A DNA stretch of 64,000 nt from Verrucosispora sp. WMMD573 (GCF_027497175.1 NZ_CP114901.1:5456001-5520000), one strand, 5' to 3'; numbered from the stretch's first letter, positions 1-9,417 are shown. Program-made: numbers and translations. Notes: generated by a model not told the origin, from the sequence alone.

Positions 1-520
1 CGCCATCGGTGTCCACCCGTACCTGGCCGTACTCCCAGCCGATGACGGTGAGATCGAGCACCTCGAACACGCGGGCCAGGAGCAGGGCCGGGTCGGTCAC
101 CCGGCCGAGCCGGGGCGCGCGGCTGCCGACCACTGCGACGGCGGCGCTCACCTGCACGTACGGATGAAGTCCGCCCGGCAGCGCGAACAGTGGCCACCGC
201 AGCGCCGGCCCAGCCTCCCTCCACAGCGGCCGGTAGCTCCGGCGGTCCACCAAGAGTCGGCGGCCCGTGCGTCGGTGCACGTCGTGAGCTTGGGCCTGCA
301 GGTCCGCGTGAGCCTCGTCGGCGAACGCGGTCACCACCCGGGCCGCCACCACCAGGCCGTCATCGTCGTCCAGCATCCGGGTGATCGTTTCGACCTGCTC
401 CGAAAACCGGCCCGGCGAGCCGACGCCGTAACGGTGCCAGACATCCCGCAGCAGTGCCTGCTGCCGCCCTGGATCCAGCTGGACCCGCTTGCTACCCAGC
501 AACTGCCGGAGCCAACGCAT
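1..520 (-). CDS. Hypothetical protein, N-terminal part (runs off left edge)
   Basis: An open minus-strand frame starts with ATG at 520 and continues without a stop to the window edge, so only about 173 N-terminal residues are visible. The start has a GAGG ribosome-binding site five bases upstream. The protein begins MRWLRQLLGSKRVQLDPG and is rich in Leu, Arg and Asp. I see no signal peptide, membrane segment or known catalytic motif. The third codon positions are strongly G/C, as expected for a real gene here. I do not recognise the family. Roughly 250 bases without a convincing gene separate it from the next gene on the same strand. Confidence 0.55.
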   Translation of the reverse strand, partial: MRWLRQLLGSKRVQLDPGRQQALLRDVWHRYGVGSPGRFSEQVETITRMLDDDDGLVVAARVVTAFADEAHADLQAQAHDVHRRTGRRLLVDRRSYRPLWREAGPALRWPLFALPGGLHPYVQVSAAVAVVGSRAPRLGRVTDPALLLARVFEVLDLTVIGWEYGQVRVDTDG

Positions 521-767
521 CTTGCCTCGTTTCAGCCGCTGGACCGCAGCAATGCTAGTGCGTCGGAGGTCCCTCGCACCGCGTGGGGTGCTGAGGAGTC
601 CCTGACCTAGCTGAGAGCGCGTGCAGATGGCGAGGCGACCAGCATTGACGGCACCCGCACCGATACCGGGCGGAGGGGTGCCGCACTGTGCGTTGTTCGC
701 GTCGAAGGTGTCCAGCACCGCGACCCACCCCTCGCCACCGGCATGACGCGCGGGTCGGCCGAGTGGC

Positions 768-2009
768 TCACAGGACGCCGTTCAACCGCCCGCGCCAGCC
801 GTGCAGGACCACCGCCGGGTCGGTGTCCAGCACCGACCGGAGCAGAGTGGCGTAGACGTCCCGGAAGTCGATGGTGAACTTCAGGTCACCGCGGTCGAGG
901 TCGGTCAGGCTGGGCGGTTCTCCGGACAGGCCACCGCGCACCCCTGCGCCGAGGAGAAGCATGTTCGAGGCGGTGCCGTGGTCGGTGCCGTCGGAGCCAT
1001 TGGCCCGGACCCTGCGGCCGAACTCCGAGTAGACAGCGGTGACCACCTTCCGGCCCGCGTCGGTCTGCGCCATCCGATCGGTGAAGCGGGTCAGCGCCCG
1101 GTCGAGCTGCCCGAGCAGCACCTCCTGCAGCTGCCTCTCGTCGGCGTGGGTGTCGAAGCCGCCGAGTGACACCGAGAACACGCGAGTGGTGACACCGGCC
1201 TCGATGCACTGGGCGACCAGGTCCAGCTGCGCGTCCAGTGGGGTTCGGGCGCCTCCGGTGGCGGTCGCCGGAGCCGTCTCCGCGTCCTCGTCGGTCTCCT
1301 CGTCCACCGTCGCGTCACGCACCTCGCGGATCATCTGGTCGACGGCGCGCAGGTCGGCGAAGCAGGCCGCCGCGCGCGCCCGGGCCGCCGACTCCCCCGT
1401 CTGGGTCACCGCCAGCGCAGCCAGCGCCGACTCCGGCAGACCACGAGGGGCCGCACGCCCGCCGACCAGTACCGAGGCGCCCGCCGACCGTTCGCCGGCC
1501 AACAGCGGAGGCAGCGTCGGCTCGAAGGAGACGGCGAGCCGCGGGTCCCCACTGGTGTGGTCCAGCCAGCGGCCCACCCACCCGGTGGAACCGGGCCGCT
1601 CAGGCTCGGCGGTCTGCCAGATGTCCATCGACCGGAAGTGGCTGCGGTCGGGCTTCGGGTAGCCGACGCCACGCACCACCGCGAGCCGACCTTCGCCGTA
1701 GAGCGTGTGCAACCCGGCCAGCGCCGGATTCAACCCCACCTCGCCGTCGAGGCGCCTGACCTCCTCCGCCGCGTACGCCAGCTCGGGGCGGGCGTCGTGG
1801 TAGGCCGGGTCCGCGTACGGGACGACGGTGTTCAGGCCGTCGTTGCCGCCGTACAGGGTGACCAGCACCAGCGTCCGGGAGTCCGGATCCCGATCACCGG
1901 CGGTGGCGAACAGGTCCTCCAGCCGGTGGGCGGTGGCACCGGCCGCCAGGGCGACCGCGCCGGCCACGCCGCTGGCCACCAGGAACCGCCGCCGGGTCAG
2001 GATGTCCAC
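768..2009 (-). CDS. DUF1501 family protein with Tat signal
   Basis: A protein of 413 residues. The N-terminus carries a twin-arginine export signal (TRRRFLVASG followed by an Ala/Val-rich hydrophobic stretch), so it is probably exported in folded form. The mature part shows DUF1501 features: LYGGNDGLNTVVPY near residue 55, a GVGYPKPDRSHFRSMDIWQ segment, and a C-terminal SEFGRRVRANGSDGTDHGTA region. The family resembles alkaline-phosphatase-fold proteins, but its reaction is not established. It lies 11 bases after the DUF1800 gene on the same strand. These two families are regularly adjacent in bacteria and probably form one operon and one functional unit. Not obviously part of the enediyne cluster. 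Confidence 0.88.
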   Translation of the reverse strand: MDILTRRRFLVASGVAGAVALAAGATAHRLEDLFATAGDRDPDSRTLVLVTLYGGNDGLNTVVPYADPAYHDARPELAYAAEEVRRLDGEVGLNPALAGLHTLYGEGRLAVVRGVGYPKPDRSHFRSMDIWQTAEPERPGSTGWVGRWLDHTSGDPRLAVSFEPTLPPLLAGERSAGASVLVGGRAAPRGLPESALAALAVTQTGESAARARAAACFADLRAVDQMIREVRDATVDEETDEDAETAPATATGGARTPLDAQLDLVAQCIEAGVTTRVFSVSLGGFDTHADERQLQEVLLGQLDRALTRFTDRMAQTDAGRKVVTAVYSEFGRRVRANGSDGTDHGTASNMLLLGAGVRGGLSGEPPSLTDLDRGDLKFTIDFRDVYATLLRSVLDTDPAVVLHGWRGRLNGVL

Positions 2010-2020
2010 GCCGTCCTCCT

Positions 2021-3322
2021 TCAGCTGACCGTGTACTCGGGGCTGACCAGGCCAGCGACGATCAGTCGTCGTGGTTCACCGGCCATCGGGGCCAGCGCCC
2101 GCCGGGTGCGCTCGCTCCACCTGTCGACCACGAGCAGCCGGGCCAGCGCCTCCGGCCGCTCGTCGCGCGGTGCCGCCGCGAGCCGGGACAGCACCGCCGG
2201 TGCCGCGACACGGGCGAGATGACCGGCGGCACGGAGTCGGGCCTGCGCCGACGATGTGGTCAGCCAGGCGGTCCCGGCCGGCCAGCCACCCACGCTGGGC
2301 GGGCGCAGCGGCACCTGCTCCAGCGCGTTCAGGCCCCCTACCAACTGCCGGCGACGCTGCTCGGGCAGGTCAGCCGGGCGGATGCCGAGCTGCCGCATCG
2401 CGCCCACCACCCACTCGACGGGCTGCTTGACGAGGGTTTCCCGGGTTTGTGTGAAGTCCGGCGCGGTGAAGATGCGGCGCAGCGTCGCAAGCGTGTCGAC
2501 ACCGGCGAGACCGTCCGGGGCCGGCAGGTGCGAACCGGCGAACCGGAACCAGAGCCGGCCGGCCACGAACCGCGCCGTCTCCCGCTGGTCGGTCAGCAAC
2601 CGGGCGTAGGACCGGGCGTCGAAGGCGGCGGTGACGCCGAGTATCGTCTTCGGCCCGGTGTCGTGCCGGCGCGGCTCGAACCGCACCGCTCCGGTTCGGC
2701 GGTCGACCGCCCAGCCGGTCAGTGCCCGGGCGCCCTCCCGCACATCCGTCTCGGTGTAACCGCCGCCGACGCCGAGAGTGAACAGCTCCATCAGCTCCCG
2801 GGCGAGGTTCTCGTTCGGAGCCTTACGGGTGTTGCGCTGCCCGTCGAGCCACAGGATCAGGGCCGGATCGCGCACCATCGCGTCCACCAGCGGCGGCAGC
2901 GGTCCGCGCCCGAGCCGGCGCAGGGTGTCCAACTGCCGCAGCATCAACCCGGCGGAGCGAACCTTCTGCACACTTGTCGCCCAATGCCCGTGCCAGAAGA
3001 ACAGCAGCTTCTCGGTCGACTGGTGCTCGGCGGCGACCATCCGTCCCAGCCACCAGTCGAGCAGCCGGGTCACCTGCTCCCGGCGTTGCTGGTTGGCCCG
3101 CTGCCGCTGCTCCCGGGGCGCCCCGCGATCGAGTTGGGCCGCCGGGTCCGGCCCGAGGACCGGCACCGGGGTGGCCGCCGCGCCGCTATCCGGGCCCTCC
3201 GGCGCGAGCAGCCGATCGAGGGTACGGGCGAACCCGTCACGTTCGGCCGCGTCCACCTCCTCGGCCGTCGGCCCGAACGTCGCCCGACGCAACAGGTGCG
3301 CCACCGCCTCCCGATCAGTCAC
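2021..3322 (-). CDS. DUF1800 family protein
   Basis: I chose the GTG at 3322, giving VTDREAVAHLLRRATFGPT, because DUF1800 proteins start close to the HLLRRATFG motif; a longer reading to 3397 adds sequence unlike the family. About 433 residues. Visible family motifs are LLFFWHGHWATS, NENLARELMELFTLG and ALTGWAV. The function is unknown, and the partner DUF1501 gene follows 11 bases downstream. No signal peptide is evident with this start. Housekeeping or accessory; no link to natural-product synthesis is visible. Confidence 0.87.
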   Translation of the reverse strand: MTDREAVAHLLRRATFGPTAEEVDAAERDGFARTLDRLLAPEGPDSGAAATPVPVLGPDPAAQLDRGAPREQRQRANQQRREQVTRLLDWWLGRMVAAEHQSTEKLLFFWHGHWATSVQKVRSAGLMLRQLDTLRRLGRGPLPPLVDAMVRDPALILWLDGQRNTRKAPNENLARELMELFTLGVGGGYTETDVREGARALTGWAVDRRTGAVRFEPRRHDTGPKTILGVTAAFDARSYARLLTDQRETARFVAGRLWFRFAGSHLPAPDGLAGVDTLATLRRIFTAPDFTQTRETLVKQPVEWVVGAMRQLGIRPADLPEQRRRQLVGGLNALEQVPLRPPSVGGWPAGTAWLTTSSAQARLRAAGHLARVAAPAVLSRLAAAPRDERPEALARLLVVDRWSERTRRALAPMAGEPRRLIVAGLVSPEYTVS

Positions 3323-3474
3323 CCGGCAGACGCTACGACACCAATGTACGACGACGGTAAGAACTCGGTCAGCGATGGACAAACCTGCGGTCGGCACGAG
3401 CAGTTCCGCGGCCTGCGCCGCCCGTAAGGAGCTCGTAAGGCCGCCCGAGCCGGTGGCCGGGCTAGCATCCGGTC

Positions 3475-4065
3475 ATGCCCGGCATCCGTACCGCCCCCGT
3501 CGTCGCCGCCCTTACCGCGGCCGTCCTCGCCCTGACCGCCTGCGGTGGCACAGAGCCACCCGCCGACTCGGAGAGCACGACTGCCGGGCCGAACACGACG
3601 GCTCCGCCGACACCGTCGGGTGCCGCCGCGCCGACGGCGAGCAGCGGGGCGGAAACGACGGTCCCGCAGACGCTCTCGTTCAGTGCCCGGACGATCGACG
3701 GCGAGAACTTCGCGGGTAGCAGCCTCGTCGGCAAGCCGGCGGTGTTGTGGTTCTGGGCGGCCTGGTGTAGCCGGTGCCGCGCGGTGGCCGACGAGGTCGC
3801 CGCCGTGCAGCAGGACAACGCGGGCCGGGTCAACGTGATCGGCGTGGCCGGGCTCGGCAGCGGCGACGAGGCGATGAGACGGTTCGCGAAGCAGACCGGA
3901 ATCGAGCGCTTTCCCAACCTGGCCGACGACGACGGCCAGGTATGGCGCCGCTTCGAGGTGACCAGCCAGGAGCAGTACGTGCTGCTCGACTCCGCCGGCG
4001 CTGTCGTGCACTCGGGACCACTGTCGCAGCAGGACCTGCGCAAGCGGGTCGCCGGTCTGAGCTGA
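3475..4065 (+). CDS. TlpA/ResA-like thioredoxin-fold lipoprotein
   Basis: A protein of 196 residues. It starts with a lipoprotein signal (hydrophobic stretch ending LALTACGG, lipobox Cys near residue 23), followed by a Thr/Ser/Pro-rich linker to about residue 65. The thioredoxin-like domain has LWFWAAWCSRCRAVADEV, that is, a WCxxC redox site near residue 100. It should act outside the membrane as a thiol-disulfide oxidoreductase. The ccdA-like gene starts two bases after its stop, so the pair is an operon in which the CcdA protein supplies electrons to this protein. The usual substrates are apocytochromes or other oxidised thiols, but the target here cannot be read from sequence. Confidence 0.9.
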   Translation: MPGIRTAPVVAALTAAVLALTACGGTEPPADSESTTAGPNTTAPPTPSGAAAPTASSGAETTVPQTLSFSARTIDGENFAGSSLVGKPAVLWFWAAWCSRCRAVADEVAAVQQDNAGRVNVIGVAGLGSGDEAMRRFAKQTGIERFPNLADDDGQVWRRFEVTSQEQYVLLDSAGAVVHSGPLSQQDLRKRVAGLS

Positions 4066-4067
4066 CC

Positions 4068-4985
4068 ATGACAGACACTCCGTACGGCCTCGCCGTCGGT
4101 GCCGGGCTGTTGGCTGCGGTCAACCCCTGTGGCTTCGCACTGCTACCGGCGTACCTGTCGATGCTGGTGCTGGGTGACGAGCCATCAGCCGAACGGGACG
4201 CGCTTGCGTCCGTCGGTCGGGCGGTCGCGTTGACCGGTGCCATGACGCTCGGGTTCGTCGCGGTGTTCGGCGTGTTCGGGCTGCTCGCCGCCCCGGCGGC
4301 GGACGCGGTCGCCCGTCACCTGCCCTGGGTGTCGATCCTCATCGGGCTCGCCCTGGTGGCTGCCGGTGGCTGGCTACTGGCGGGGCGCCAGTTGCCCACC
4401 TTCACGCCGAAACTGGCCACCGGGCCGGAGGTCCGTCGGCGCTTCGGCTCGATGGTGCTGTTCGGTGCGGCGTACGCGATCGCTTCGCTCGGATGCACCA
4501 TCGGCCCGTTCCTCGCCGTCGTGGTCGCCACTTTCCGCGCCGGATCCGCCCTGTCCGGCGTCGCTCTGTTCGTGGCGTACGCCTTCGGTATGGGGCTGGC
4601 GGTGGGCGCGGCCGCGCTGGCCGTCGCGCTGGCCCGTGAGTCGCTGGTGCGCCGCGCCCGCCGGGCCTACTCGCTGCTCGGGCGGGTCGCCGGACTGTTG
4701 CTGGTGGTCACTGGCGGGTACGTGGCCTGGTACGGCTGGTACGAGGTGCGGACTTTCTCCGGTCGCGGTGATGTGGACGACCCGATCATCGACGCGGCCG
4801 GCACCATCCAGACAGCGGTAAGCACGTGGCTGGCAGAGCTGGGTCCGTGGACGGTCGCGGTGGCGGTGCTGGCGCTGCTCGCCCTAGCCGCAGGGATCAC
4901 CCTGCGGCGCCGGCATCGGCTACCTGCCCGCCGGGCCGTCGCTCGCCCGGCGGGGCCTGACCGTTCGTCGGACGACCGGGCGTGA
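4068..4985 (+). CDS. ccdA: CcdA-like cytochrome c biogenesis/thiol electron transporter
   Basis: A protein of 305 residues with about six or seven membrane segments. The first carries AAVNPCGFALLPAYLSML, and a later one carries SLGCTIGPF. These NPC and GCTIGP cysteines are the conserved pair that carries electrons from cytoplasmic thioredoxin to extracytoplasmic proteins in the DsbD/CcdA family. The C-terminus is a basic cytoplasmic tail. The ATG at 4068 lies two bases after the upstream TlpA-like gene, so the two are very likely translated together. The gene ends 41 bases before the convergent acyltransferase gene. Confidence 0.9.
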   Translation: MTDTPYGLAVGAGLLAAVNPCGFALLPAYLSMLVLGDEPSAERDALASVGRAVALTGAMTLGFVAVFGVFGLLAAPAADAVARHLPWVSILIGLALVAAGGWLLAGRQLPTFTPKLATGPEVRRRFGSMVLFGAAYAIASLGCTIGPFLAVVVATFRAGSALSGVALFVAYAFGMGLAVGAAALAVALARESLVRRARRAYSLLGRVAGLLLVVTGGYVAWYGWYEVRTFSGRGDVDDPIIDAAGTIQTAVSTWLAELGPWTVAVAVLALLALAAGITLRRRHRLPARRAVARPAGPDRSSDDRA

Positions 4986-5026
4986 GTATGAATCTGCTGC
5001 ACCCCGCAGGTGCCAAGCACAACCCG

Positions 5027-5806
5027 TCATCGGCGAGCCTCGCTGGCCGAGCCGTGAAGGAGCGCCTGCACAGTGTCGTGCACCCGTGCGGCGCACCGGG
5101 CGACGTACTCGTCGTCGGCGGCGGCCGCCGGGCCGTGCCGTTCGAAGTGGATGGGCGGACCGATCGTGACGGTGATCCGGGCCGGCAGTGGTAGGTAGGG
5201 CACCGCGGGAAGGAAGGTCAGGCCCCATGGCAGGCTGAGCAGCAGCGGCCACCGTGCGAGACGCAGCCACCGTCGGGTGCGCAGCAGCCGGGCCACGGCG
5301 GCGCCGTCGTACAGGACCATGGCGGTGTTGTGCGCGCCGGCTGCGGCGACCGGGACAACCGGCACCCCGCAGGCGACCGCGAGGCGCGCGTGGCCGACGC
5401 GACCCTCGAAGATCACCTGGTGTCGGTCGGTCCAGCGGCGGGCGCCGTCGGCGTCGCCGCCCGGGTAGACGAGGACCTTGTCGCCCTTCGTGAGCAGCGC
5501 CACGGCGGTGGCGAAATCGGCGGGAACGGCGCCGAGTGGTCGTAGCCAACGCCCGAGCAGGGCCAGCCCGAGGTCGTGGGTGAGCACCCACGGTGTGTCG
5601 GCCAGTCCCCGCGCGTGGTGGACGGCTGAGGCGAACAGGTAGGTGTCGCCGGTGTAGAAACCGCCGTTGTGGTTGGCGACGTACAGCGCCGGACCGGTCG
5701 GGATGTGTTCGATGCCGATGACCCGCGCCCGGTGGTAGGGCACCAGGATGCGCCGGACCCGGCCGGCCGCGCGGGCGATCGCCTGCGGGTCGCGCTGCGG
5801 CTTCAT
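5027..5806 (-). CDS. Lysophospholipid acyltransferase-like (PlsC/LPLAT) protein
   Basis: A protein of 259 residues. It has an NHxxxxxxxD-type motif (NHNGGFYTGDTY near residue 45), a VLVYPGGDADG segment near residue 112, and a PVVPVAAAGAHNT block. This is the layout of the LPLAT superfamily, which moves acyl groups to lysophospholipids or other alcohols at the membrane; the acceptor is unknown. The hydrophobic LLLSLPWGLTFLPAVPYLPLP segment fits a membrane-associated enzyme. Its ATG overlaps the stop codon of the upstream oxidoreductase gene (ATGA at 5803-5806), so the two are translationally coupled. Confidence 0.8.
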   Translation of the reverse strand: MKPQRDPQAIARAAGRVRRILVPYHRARVIGIEHIPTGPALYVANHNGGFYTGDTYLFASAVHHARGLADTPWVLTHDLGLALLGRWLRPLGAVPADFATAVALLTKGDKVLVYPGGDADGARRWTDRHQVIFEGRVGHARLAVACGVPVVPVAAAGAHNTAMVLYDGAAVARLLRTRRWLRLARWPLLLSLPWGLTFLPAVPYLPLPARITVTIGPPIHFERHGPAAAADDEYVARCAARVHDTVQALLHGSASEARR

Positions 5807-7248
5807 GTGGTACGGGCGGCGGTGCGCAGCGCGGCCAGCAGTGGCCGGGTCAGCCGGCGGGTGGCCGGGGTCAGCAGCCGCGCCTGCAGGTGCTCACCCA
5901 CGGCGTCGACGGCGGCAAGCGCATACGTCGGGTAAGGGTGCACGGTGCGGTACAGGTCGGTGAGCCGGCCGCGGCGGGCGACCATCGCGGCCAGTTCACC
6001 GATGACCTCACCCGCGGCGGGCGCCACCACGGTGGCGCCGACCAGCCGCCCCCGCGGGTCGGCGACCAGCTGCGCCCACCCGTCGGTGCGTCCGGCGGCC
6101 ACCGCCCGGTCCACCTCGGTCAGGTCGAGGCGGGTGATGATGGCCCGGTTGCCCCACCGGTGGCGGGCCTGCGCGGCGCGCAGGCCGACCCGGGCGACCT
6201 CGGGGTCGGTGAAGGTCACGTACGGCATCGGCAGGTAGCGAACGTGGCTTGGCAGCCAGAACAGCGCGTTGAGCGTGGCCGTGCCCGCCTGGTGGGCGGC
6301 GACGTGGGTGAAGGGCAGCACGCCGGTGACGTCGCCGGCGGCGTACACGCCCGGGGCGGTGGTCCGCATCCGGCTGTCCACCCGGACCGCACCGTGGTCG
6401 GTGACGGCCACGCCGGCAGTCACCAGGCCCAGCTCGGCGGTGCGCGGCCGTCGCCCGCCCGCGACGAGGATCCGGTCGAAACCGACCGCCCCCGGCTGGT
6501 CCCCGGTCAATCGGACCCGCCACGGATCGGCGGCGGCCACCTCGGTCACCTGTGTGCCGGTGCGCACGTCGACGCCCTCGTCGCGTAACCGGTCGGCGAT
6601 CAGCTGCCCGACCTCTGGATCTTCCCGGGGCAGTAGCCGCGGCGCCCGCTCCACCAGCGTCACCGCGCTGCCGAGACGGGCGAACGCCTGACCGAGTTCG
6701 CAGCCGACCGGCCCGCCGCCGAGCACCAGCAGCCGCGGCGGCAGAGCCTGCAGGTCCCAGATGGTGTCGCTGGTCAACGGGCCGGCCGCCGCCAGCCCCG
6801 GCACCGGCGGCAGCTGCGGCTGCGATCCGGTCGCCACCAGCACACACCGCGCCGTCAACTCCCGGCCGTCGGAGGCCAGCCGCACCCGCCGAGGACCGAC
6901 GAAGACGGCCTCGTCCGTGATGACCTCCGCTCCGGCCGCGCGGACCCGTTCCGGTGCGTCATGCGGTGCGATCGCCTCCTGGGCCGCTCGCACGTGCGCC
7001 ATCACGCCGGTCAGGTTGATCTCCGGTTCCACCGGGGTCAGGCCGACCCGGTCGGCGCGGCGCATCCGGTGCGCCAGGTCGGCCGCCTCGATCAACGCCT
7101 TGCTCGGCACACACCCGGTCCACAGGCAATCACCGCCGGTACGGTCCCGTTCGATAAGCGCCACCCGGGCCCCGAGCCCGCCGGCGATCACGGCGGAGAC
7201 CAGGCCGGCGGTACCGCCGCCGAGCACCAGCAGATCCAGGTCGGTCAT
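5803..7248 (-). CDS. FAD-dependent pyridine nucleotide-disulfide oxidoreductase
   Basis: Started at ATG 7248, which has a GAGG ribosome-binding site and directly precedes the FAD-binding motif LLVLGGGTAGLVSA. 481 residues. The redox-active pair is in GGDCLWTGCVPSKALIEA (Cys-x4-Cys). A second Rossmann motif for NAD(P)H is LLVLGGGPVGCELGQAF, and the late FAD motif is GVYAAGDVTG. The C-terminal dimerisation domain contains VHPYPTYALA, where the His-Pro is kept but the usual Glu partner is not obvious. It groups with mercuric reductase/lipoamide dehydrogenase-like flavoproteins; the substrate is unknown. It overlaps the downstream acyltransferase start by four bases. Confidence 0.88.
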   Translation of the reverse strand: MTDLDLLVLGGGTAGLVSAVIAGGLGARVALIERDRTGGDCLWTGCVPSKALIEAADLAHRMRRADRVGLTPVEPEINLTGVMAHVRAAQEAIAPHDAPERVRAAGAEVITDEAVFVGPRRVRLASDGRELTARCVLVATGSQPQLPPVPGLAAAGPLTSDTIWDLQALPPRLLVLGGGPVGCELGQAFARLGSAVTLVERAPRLLPREDPEVGQLIADRLRDEGVDVRTGTQVTEVAAADPWRVRLTGDQPGAVGFDRILVAGGRRPRTAELGLVTAGVAVTDHGAVRVDSRMRTTAPGVYAAGDVTGVLPFTHVAAHQAGTATLNALFWLPSHVRYLPMPYVTFTDPEVARVGLRAAQARHRWGNRAIITRLDLTEVDRAVAAGRTDGWAQLVADPRGRLVGATVVAPAAGEVIGELAAMVARRGRLTDLYRTVHPYPTYALAAVDAVGEHLQARLLTPATRRLTRPLLAALRTAARTT

Positions 7249-7635
7249 GAGCACCTCACCGCCGGCCAGGTGGGCTCGGCCCATTGTCGATCACGCTGCG
7301 ACGCTACCCGGCGGCACCCTGGCCGGCATCCCCGTACGGGAACTCGTCACTGACCGGTAAGCCCTGCGAGGCCAAGGGTGGGCGGCTCGCGTGCCGGAGA
7401 CCACGTGCACGTGCCCACCGCGCATCACCTCGTGCGTCACGGGTTGACGCAGGATCTCATCGAAGCAGCCGGTCAGCAGCACACGATCACTCGCCCATTG
7501 CGCCAAGGCTTGGGCTCAACCGATGGCCCGGCGCGGCGACATTGCGTTCTCAGCCATCCGCCGATCGGATGGCCGACGGCGATGATCGGCTATTTCCATG
7601 GGCGGTGGACCCCCTGCGACGTCTAGGAAGAAGGC
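7249..7635. other. Divergent intergenic region, no gene seen
   Basis: 387 bases between the divergent oxidoreductase and VOC genes. I see no credible coding frame with its own start signal. The only clear structure is an inverted repeat at 7553-7573, listed separately. Promoters for both flanking genes should lie here, but no convincing -35/-10 pair stands out. Confidence 0.5.
7553..7573. promoter_or_regulatory. 8-bp inverted repeat upstream of VOC gene
   Basis: The arms GCCATCCG and CGGATGGC are perfectly complementary around a five-base spacer. The site lies about 60 bases before the ATG of the VOC gene. It could be an operator or an mRNA hairpin; nothing in the sequence decides between them. 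Confidence 0.4.
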
Positions 7636-8355
7636 ATGACCAACGAGCGGACCGTTCCCCTGCTGCCGTGCGCATCCATCGACGACATCGAGGCCTTCTA
7701 CGGAGTTCTCGGTTTCCGCACCACCTACAAGCAGCGCAAGCCCAACGCGTGTGTGGGGGTGCAGCGGGAAGACCTGCATCTGCAGTTCTTCGAGATCGCC
7801 GGGTTCGACCCGGAGCAGTCCTACGGCTCCTGCCTCGTCCTCACCACGGACATCGAGGGACTGCACTCGGCGTTCGCCGCCGGCATGCGCGCCGCCTACG
7901 GCAAGGTCCTGGTGTCCGGTACGCCGCGGATGACCCGGCCTCGGGCGCGGAAGAACACCGACGGGTTGGGTGGGTTCAGCGTCATCGACCCGGGCGGCAA
8001 CTGGATCCGCGTCTTCCGGGACACCACCACCGCACCCATACCGGCCAGCACGCCTACCGGGCGGCTGGCCAAGGCCCTGGCGAATGCCGTGGTCCAGGCC
8101 GATTCCAGAGGAAACGCCGGACAGGCCGTACGGATCCTCGACAGCGCATTGGCCCGCCAGCACGCCAACGACGACCCCGTCGAGCAGGTAGAGGTCCTGG
8201 TCTACCGCGCCGAACTCGCGATGGTGCTGCACGATCCAACAACTGCGGCCGAGATGCTGACCCGCGCCAAGTCCGTCACGCTCACGGAAGACGAAGCTGA
8301 GAGGGCGGCATCCGCGTTCGACAACGCCACCGACCTCGCAGCGGCACTGCGGTGA
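7636..8355 (+). CDS. VOC/bleomycin-resistance-like protein with helical C-terminal extension
   Basis: A protein of 239 residues. The first 125 residues read as a glyoxalase/bleomycin-resistance (VOC) domain: PLLPCASIDDIEAFYGVLGF, HLQFFEIAGFDPEQSYG and GGFSVIDPGGNWIRVFRD are typical strand-loop elements. The remaining 110 residues are Ala-rich and helical, beginning near TPTGRLAKALANAV, and look like TPR-type helices. VOC proteins include drug-binding resistance proteins and metal-dependent enzymes; which this is cannot be told from sequence. A ribosome-binding site AGGAAGAAGG precedes the ATG. Confidence 0.8.
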   Translation: MTNERTVPLLPCASIDDIEAFYGVLGFRTTYKQRKPNACVGVQREDLHLQFFEIAGFDPEQSYGSCLVLTTDIEGLHSAFAAGMRAAYGKVLVSGTPRMTRPRARKNTDGLGGFSVIDPGGNWIRVFRDTTTAPIPASTPTGRLAKALANAVVQADSRGNAGQAVRILDSALARQHANDDPVEQVEVLVYRAELAMVLHDPTTAAEMLTRAKSVTLTEDEAERAASAFDNATDLAAALR

Positions 8356-8359
8356 CTCG

Positions 8360-8797
8360 CCAGACGAAACGCCTCCGCCATCTCGGCTACGTCCGAACGC
8401 TGATGGCCTCGGGAGTAGGTCACCGACGCGAGCCACCGGCAGGTCCCGTCGGGATTGTCGGTCAGGGTGCCCGGCGGCGGCATGCCGAGGCGGTCGATGA
8501 CCTGGGCGGCCGGTGCGCGTATCACCACGTCGGCCGGGAATGTCGGGGCCATCTGCATGGTCTGATCGGCCAGGAACGCGGCGACATCCCGGCCGGGTAC
8601 CTCTCTTGCGGCCGCTCGGGCACCGGTCGCGACGAGCCTGGTGATCTGGTCCATCCGGAAGGTCCGCCAGTCGTCGCGGCCGAGGTCGAAGGCGAGCAGA
8701 TACCAGCGCCGGCCCGCCGTCACCAGGGCTTGCGGCTCGACGTGCCGGCCCTCGTCGCGGTAGGAGAACCGAAGCCGCTCGTGGTTGGCGACCGCCG
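8360..8797 (-). pseudogene. Remnant of a WYL-domain (YafY-type) transcriptional regulator
   Basis: On the minus strand the stretch from ANHERLRFSYRDEG through RRWYLLAFDLGRDDWRTFR to APAAQVIDRLG reads clearly as a WYL sensor domain. The N-terminal helix-turn-helix that should precede it is missing: upstream of about 8797 the frame turns into antisense of the VOC-like sequence. The C-terminus also departs from the family soon after GTCRWLAS. It is therefore a fragment truncated at both ends and cannot be a working regulator. Boundaries are approximate. Confidence 0.65.
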
Positions 8798-9417
8798 CGC
8801 GGCCGTGGATCGTCACGCCGGACACCGGACAGTTGCTGGACTTCATCACCGCGGTGTTCGACGGCACCGAGTTGGGACGGGTACCGCTGGAGGACGGAAC
8901 CATCGGCCACGCCGAGATCCGCGTCGGCGACACCGTTCTGCTCGCGTTCGACAAGCGACCGGACTGGCCGGCGATGCCCTCGCTACTACGGGTGTTCGTC
9001 GCCGACGCCGACGCGACGATCGAACGCGCGGTCGCCGCCGGAGCCCACGTGCTCACTAGAGCCGCCACCCACGCCTTCGGCCAGCGGACCGGTCGGGTAC
9101 GCGACCGGTTCGGCAACATCTGGTGGATCAGCGCGGTGATCGAAGACGTCACGCCCGAGGTGGGGATGCGACGGCTCACCGAGCCGCAGTACGCCGAGGC
9201 GATGCGCGACGCTCAGGAGACGTACGACCGCGAACTGAGAGGGCGCACCGGCGCCACCACCACGTGCCATCGCGTGTCATGCATCCTCAGCGGCTACATC
9301 CTAAAAACCTTCCGTTGGTCGCCAGGTTCTTCCCGATTGCTCTGTTCTGACGCACCGGTCCTGGTCCGCTGCCCGGCGGCTTCGCCGCCCCTGTCCCGCC
9401 CCCCACGAACGCACTAG
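8785..9417 (+). pseudogene. VOC-family protein, probably truncated remnant
   Basis: The plus-strand frame contains a PhnB/YCII-type VOC domain: PWIVTPDTGQLLDFITAVF, EDGTIGHAEIRVGDTVL, GRVRDRFGNIWWIS and the closing TEPQYAEAMRDAQETYDREL. The family sequence ends near 9244, but the frame runs on to 9417 as unrelated Ser/Pro-rich sequence. At the front there is no ATG and only a TTG at 8785 without a ribosome-binding site. The first residues sit exactly where the opposite-strand WYL remnant begins. I read this as a gene fused at a recombination joint that lost its start. A functional TTG-started VOC protein cannot be excluded. Confidence 0.55.

Noticed and set aside
9375..9389. Hairpin GGCGGC-TTC-GCCGCC as a terminator
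   Set aside because: Six-base stem with a three-base loop and no U-tract; too weak in this GC background to claim.
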